The notes beneath the pieces were generated by a model that searched no databases, had not been told where the DNA came from, and saw nothing but the letters and a program-made list of their open reading frames with translations. From the NCBI RefSeq assembly GCF_016086655.4, contig NC_052137.2, forward strand, positions 4,092,001 to 4,156,000: a stretch of DNA of 64,000 nucleotides, written 5' to 3'. The translations under genes and the position numbers were made by a program. Origin of the DNA: Lepeophtheirus salmonis (lineage: Eukaryota; Arthropoda; Copepoda; Siphonostomatoida; Caligidae). Positions 60,578 to 64,000 of the stretch are shown piece by piece (positions within the stretch are counted from its first letter, which is position 1; every line of letters starts with the position of its first letter).

Positions 60578-61369
60578 CCAAAGGGTCAATTGAAATCTGC
60601 AAGGTACTAATTCAATAATAAATGAAGGTTGAGTAATATGAAAGTAATTCATATTGATATATTAATGCATCAAAAAATAGTTACAAAGTGAAAAAAAAAT
60701 GGCATTTGAAACGTGATTTACGAATTTCTATTCGGGCAATCCATGTAGTTTGGTGTCTCCAAGACCATCGTCAACGCCATCAGCAAGTCCAAAACGTTAA
60801 AAAGGAACAAAGGCTCTATCAAAAGGGCCAACATGGACCCGGGGAGTTCAAGAAAACAACCTAGGCCAATCCCCTCAAGTCCATGAGGGCCCATGCAAAG
60901 AGATCTCAAGGGGTTCACACCAAACTCTCCAGAGAGCTATGGAAAAAGTGGGTGGAAAACCCCATGGTGAAGAGGCCACTTGGTACAACAACAATGAAAG
61001 AATCCTCAATTGAAAGGGTCTTTTGTACTCTTTTTAGACAATTTTGGCCCCTCTACTGCCCCGATGCCAACCTACTCGAGTACACATTTTGGGTGCATGT
61101 CAAGGAGAAGGCCTGAAGTTTCCGTTATCTAAACACTGAGATCCTCAAAGCCACTATGAGCCAGCACTGGGACGGCATGACAGAGTAATAGATCTGCATC
61201 AGGTACCAGGACATCCACCACCACCTGGAAGCCATCATTCTGGCTATGGATGGCTACATTAATGATTAAGAGAGCTCAGACAGACATCTATTTATTGTAT
61301 TAATTTTGTTAAAATTCCATTCTTATTCATAAATTACTGAAAGTGTTCAGATTTAATTATACCACTCGG
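60578..61369 (+). mobile_element. Family A deleted Tc1/mariner-type element, 792 bp
   Basis: The left end is ccaaagggtcaattgaaatc, the right end is aattataccactcgg, and both are flanked by TA (60576-60577 and 61370-61371). The transposase is read across two frames: N-terminal CLQDHRQRHQQVQNVKK and SMRAHAKRSQGVHT; then KKWVENPMVKRPLGTTT; then the junction at ~61005-61050 (gtactctttttagaca); then CPDANLLEYTFWVHVKEKA and SQHWDGMTE-stop; and LEAIILAMDGYIND-stop. The first two catalytic Asp regions are lost at the same place as in the copies at 11716 and 34777. Confidence 0.85.
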
Positions 61370-61371
61370 TA

Positions 61372-62039
61372 GATGTCAGTCATTTTTAGTTAGACAATAT
61401 CCATAGTACCTTATATAATTAACTTACATCAAAATATTATAATATAACATTGCAAAAATTATTTTGCAAGTAAGAAATGACAACACAAAAGTTATGCCAT
61501 ATATTTTGCATAATTTTTGTGAAAGTAATTGACTGCTATTTTCTTTATTTGAGATATTAAATCTATGCAAAGTTAGATAGAATGACATTATTTTCATAGT
61601 TATTTTTAGGGATGATGTTTTAGAATATCAAAAAAAGTCATAATATATACAATATCCATTGACATATTTTGCTTTGATTTACACAAATTCATCAAAATAT
61701 GTTATTGCTATCATTTATGGGTTGAAATTGTTTTGCTTACTTATTCAACTAAAAATAAGACACAAAATGTCGTTAATGCAATTATCAGGTACTTACAAGG
61801 GTGCACGCCAGATTTTTATTCGGAATAAGTGAGGAAAGGGTCTAGATATATGACTTATATTCATAAAAGAAATGTTGTTTTTGGAAGGGGTTACGTCTTT
61901 GGCTCAGAACTTTATATAGGTATATAATGCCACTGCAATTATTGATTCAAATAACAATATAATTTAGTACTGTATTAAATGTTACAGTACTTTGGCACTG
62001 GTTTAGTACCGGTATACCAAAGAACAATATTTTATATTT
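61372..62039. other. No gene seen
   Basis: AT-rich spacer between two transposons. Confidence 0.55.
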
Positions 62040-62041
62040 TA

Positions 62042-62823
62042 CCAGATGGAAACATGAAACTTACAAACTTGTATTATATTGACTTAAGTGGTCTTGTGTT
62101 GGGAAATAAGATATGTTTCTTATGCCATAAATCGCAAGCACATGTTGCTTTTTGATTTTTTTAAATCGGAGGAGAAATTTTATTGCATGGAAATATCAAT
62201 TCTTCTTTTGTGAGGGGCACAATAAAACATAGGCAGGATGACGCGAATGACTCGTAAAACCATCTACAATGTTAAAAGAAGTTATTCCACAACGAGACCA
62301 CAGAGAGGAAGAAGGTTTCCAGAAAAAGTCATGGGACTAGGCATTGTGGCACCCCTGATATCGTTCCTGATGAGTTAAAGGCACATGGGAGTCTCCTACA
62401 TCGACGTTTTCAAAAGTAACCTTCTCCCCATGTCCAAACAAGTTTCAGCAAGATGGGGCTCACACTGCCAAAATGACTAAGACCTTCTTGGCTATCAATA
62501 TCGCTCTCTGGGACAAGAGAATGTGGCTACCATACAGTCTGGATGTCAATCCTCTCTTCCTTTATTTTTTACCACACATCCTGGGAAGGCCGAACATCTT
62601 AGCCATGAAGGCCTCTGTCGACGTAGACCCAAAAAAAACATGCTGCGCTTTTTTCAAAAGGATTATTGCCATCTCTGAGGCCAATGGCGGGCGAATAGAA
62701 TAAATCAATTTGACAATGGCTATGTATCAGAAAATGTTATTTAAGTATTTTCTTATATGTGTAATTAATGAATGAGAGATTCTTTTTTATTTCCTAGTGT
62801 TTAAGTATGAAGTTTCCACTCGG
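62042..62823 (+). mobile_element. Family D Tc1/mariner-type element, internally deleted, 782 bp
   Basis: Inverted ends: ccagatggaaacatgaaact at left; ccgagtggaaacttcatact complemented from the right. TA lies on both sides (62040-62041 and 62824-62825). On the plus strand an HTH piece (MTRKTIYNVKRSYSTTRPQR) is followed by GLGIVAPLISFL and VSYIDVFKSNLLP. In the next frame come KFQQDGAHTAKMTKTFLAIN, WLPYSLDVNPLFLYFLPHI and ISEANGGRIE-stop (62701-62703). QQDGAHTA retains the second catalytic Asp; SLDVNPL is a decayed SPDLNPLD. Much of the N-terminal domain and the first-Asp (SDEK) block are deleted. The last 76 codons are uninterrupted. Confidence 0.85.
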
Positions 62824-62825
62824 TA

Positions 62826-63179
62826 TATATGTGAATAACACCATTTATTTCCTAAAAATAAAGATAGGTGGGTTCTACAATTTTCTGACCTAATTGGGTT
62901 CACATTTTAGTAATAATCATTATAATTTTTTAAATTTCGGCTACCTGATCATTTGGATCCAGATCCCATACAAAAGTTCGACAGATACTCGTTTCAAATA
63001 TTATGAGCCTTTACCAAAAGTTCAGACCTAAATCAAATCAAATCTGGATAACTGTTACATTTAACTATTTAAAGATTCCGAAAAAATTAATAACACAGCA
63101 TATTATTAATTGAACATAACTTATAGTTATTATCAGAATGATTGTTATGAAAGCATTGAAAACGTCGTTAATTATATTA
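62826..63179. other. No gene seen
   Basis: AT-rich. 63030-63075 resembles 51935-51985 (ctggataactgttacattta against ctggatcactgtaggttaac). Confidence 0.45.
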
Positions 63180-63300
63180 AGACAAACTATCCATGAGGCA
63201 AAATGACTTTCAGGAAAAATCTTCAAAGGGAAAATGGTTAAAGGCAAATTTCCTAAGGCGAAATAGTTTAAGGGTAAATTACCGGTCACCATAATTACCT
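63180..63300. repeat. Degenerate ~15-20-bp minisatellite (GAAATT-CC type)
   Basis: Units such as gggaaaatggttaaa, ggcaaatttcctaa, ggcgaaatagtttaa and gggtaaattaccgg follow one another. The same unit type occurs at 30375-30441 and at the ends of the 52988-53635 candidate element. The antisense open stretch (NLPLNYFALGNLPL) is a by-product of the repeat. Confidence 0.5.
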
Positions 63301-63796
63301 GCAACCAATAATAAATACTGAGCTTTAGATAAAATTCGTTAGTATTTTTACTTATTGAAATAATTTGAATATATAGCCAATAATTGATTGAAATACGTCT
63401 ATGAAATATTTGGTTGTATGCATTTATGAAAAAAATATGGCTATATTTTTGAATATTTTTTTATGTTGACACACCACATATGATACTTTCTCATTCTGCA
63501 CCAAAAGTTTTAATAAATCTCTTATATAATTATCCAATATTGGAAATAATCATAAATTATTCAAATTAGAACCTACATATCACTAAAACAAAATGGAATA
63601 AAAGTTTTCCATAGATTTGTTTTCATACACCAAACGTATAAAAAAAACCAATTAATTAAATCCACTTCAAAAAAGATCATCAAGCATTTTTAATTAAAAA
63701 CAATATTTACAAATGTATGTACTATGAGTGTATTAAATGAAGAACTCTTCAAGAAAAGAAATGTATTATTAATTGCTTTTTAGCATTCATATGTCG
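63301..63796. other. No gene seen
   Basis: AT-rich flank of the last element. Confidence 0.5.
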
Positions 63797-63798
63797 TA

Positions 63799-64000
63799 CC
63801 AAGTGGTCCATGAATATTTATACACTTTCAATTTGAAAATTCAACAAAACTTAATTTATTAATTTAGCCCACCTTAGCGGCAATGACGGCTTCCATGTGA
63901 CGTCGAAAGACCAGGCACAGGATGTGGATAGTGTCCTTTATCATAGTTTCCCAGTGCTGGCTGAAAGTATCTTTGAGGGCATCGTTATTTGGATGACCGA
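63799..64000 (-). mobile_element. Family A element, 3' end, cut by the window edge
   Basis: The end is ccaagtggtccatgaatatt preceded by TA (63797-63798), followed inward by the 3' leader and the transposase C-terminus on the minus strand. The region reading SQHWE-T-MIKDTIH and the HMEAVIAAKVG-like end are recognisable. The rest lies beyond the window. The better-preserved C-terminus suggests a younger copy. Confidence 0.75.

Noticed and set aside
1..64000. CRISPR arrays, bacterial operons, rRNA or prophage
   Set aside because: None seen; the window is eukaryotic repetitive DNA.

Overview
This is AT-rich (roughly 70% A+T by eye) nuclear DNA from an invertebrate animal. It has no operons, no dense coding and no long intact genes. 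It does have a LINE-type reverse transcriptase, many Tc1/mariner-type DNA transposon remnants, a piggyBac-like remnant, and a processed ribosomal-protein pseudogene with a poly(A) tail. This makeup resembles what I associate with caligid copepods (sea lice such as Lepeophtheirus). That assignment is an inference from the general look of the repeats, not something the sequence proves.

Layout. 0-9 kb: LINE fragment at the left edge, one weak candidate 3' exon, one 47-codon ORF with a clear signal peptide, a Tc1-type N-terminal remnant, a 516-bp family A MITE, a piggyBac-like remnant and a 107-codon transposase HTH fragment. 9-17 kb: almost empty apart from a 780-bp family A element. 17-19.8 kb: a transposase C-terminus abutting a near-complete maT-like (DD37D) element, then a diverged ~0.3-kb tandem array. 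23.4-23.9 kb: processed pseudogene of ribosomal protein L27. 27.5-29 kb: second copy of the same LINE, inverted relative to the first. 30-32 kb: catalytic and HTH pieces of Tc1/mariner transposases facing each other. 34-43 kb: more family A elements, a mariner remnant and another transposase C-terminus. 45.9-47.9 kb: Tc1 fragments and a 788-bp mariner. 48.5-48.8 kb: a ~76-bp tandem repeat. 52-55.6 kb: transposase remnant, a candidate inverted-repeat element and a deleted mariner. 57-62.9 kb: an unidentified coding-like block and families C, A and D. The right edge cuts another family A element.

How it fits together. Almost everything recognisable is mobile DNA, and nearly all copies are internally deleted. 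Elements of four unrelated families converge on 660-860 bp, keeping both ends plus the outer parts of the transposase gene while losing part or all of the catalytic middle. Three family A copies share the same deletion junction, so the deleted form itself was probably mobilised in trans.

The most interesting unexplained structure is a dispersed ~125-150-bp unit, here called R1. It has two conserved end blocks around a variable centre and occurs in both orientations: five full copies (6126, 12931, 21282, 36595, 41452), two left-block partial copies (24521, 54541), and extra copies of the right block alone. No tRNA, rRNA, CRISPR or convincing complete host gene was found.
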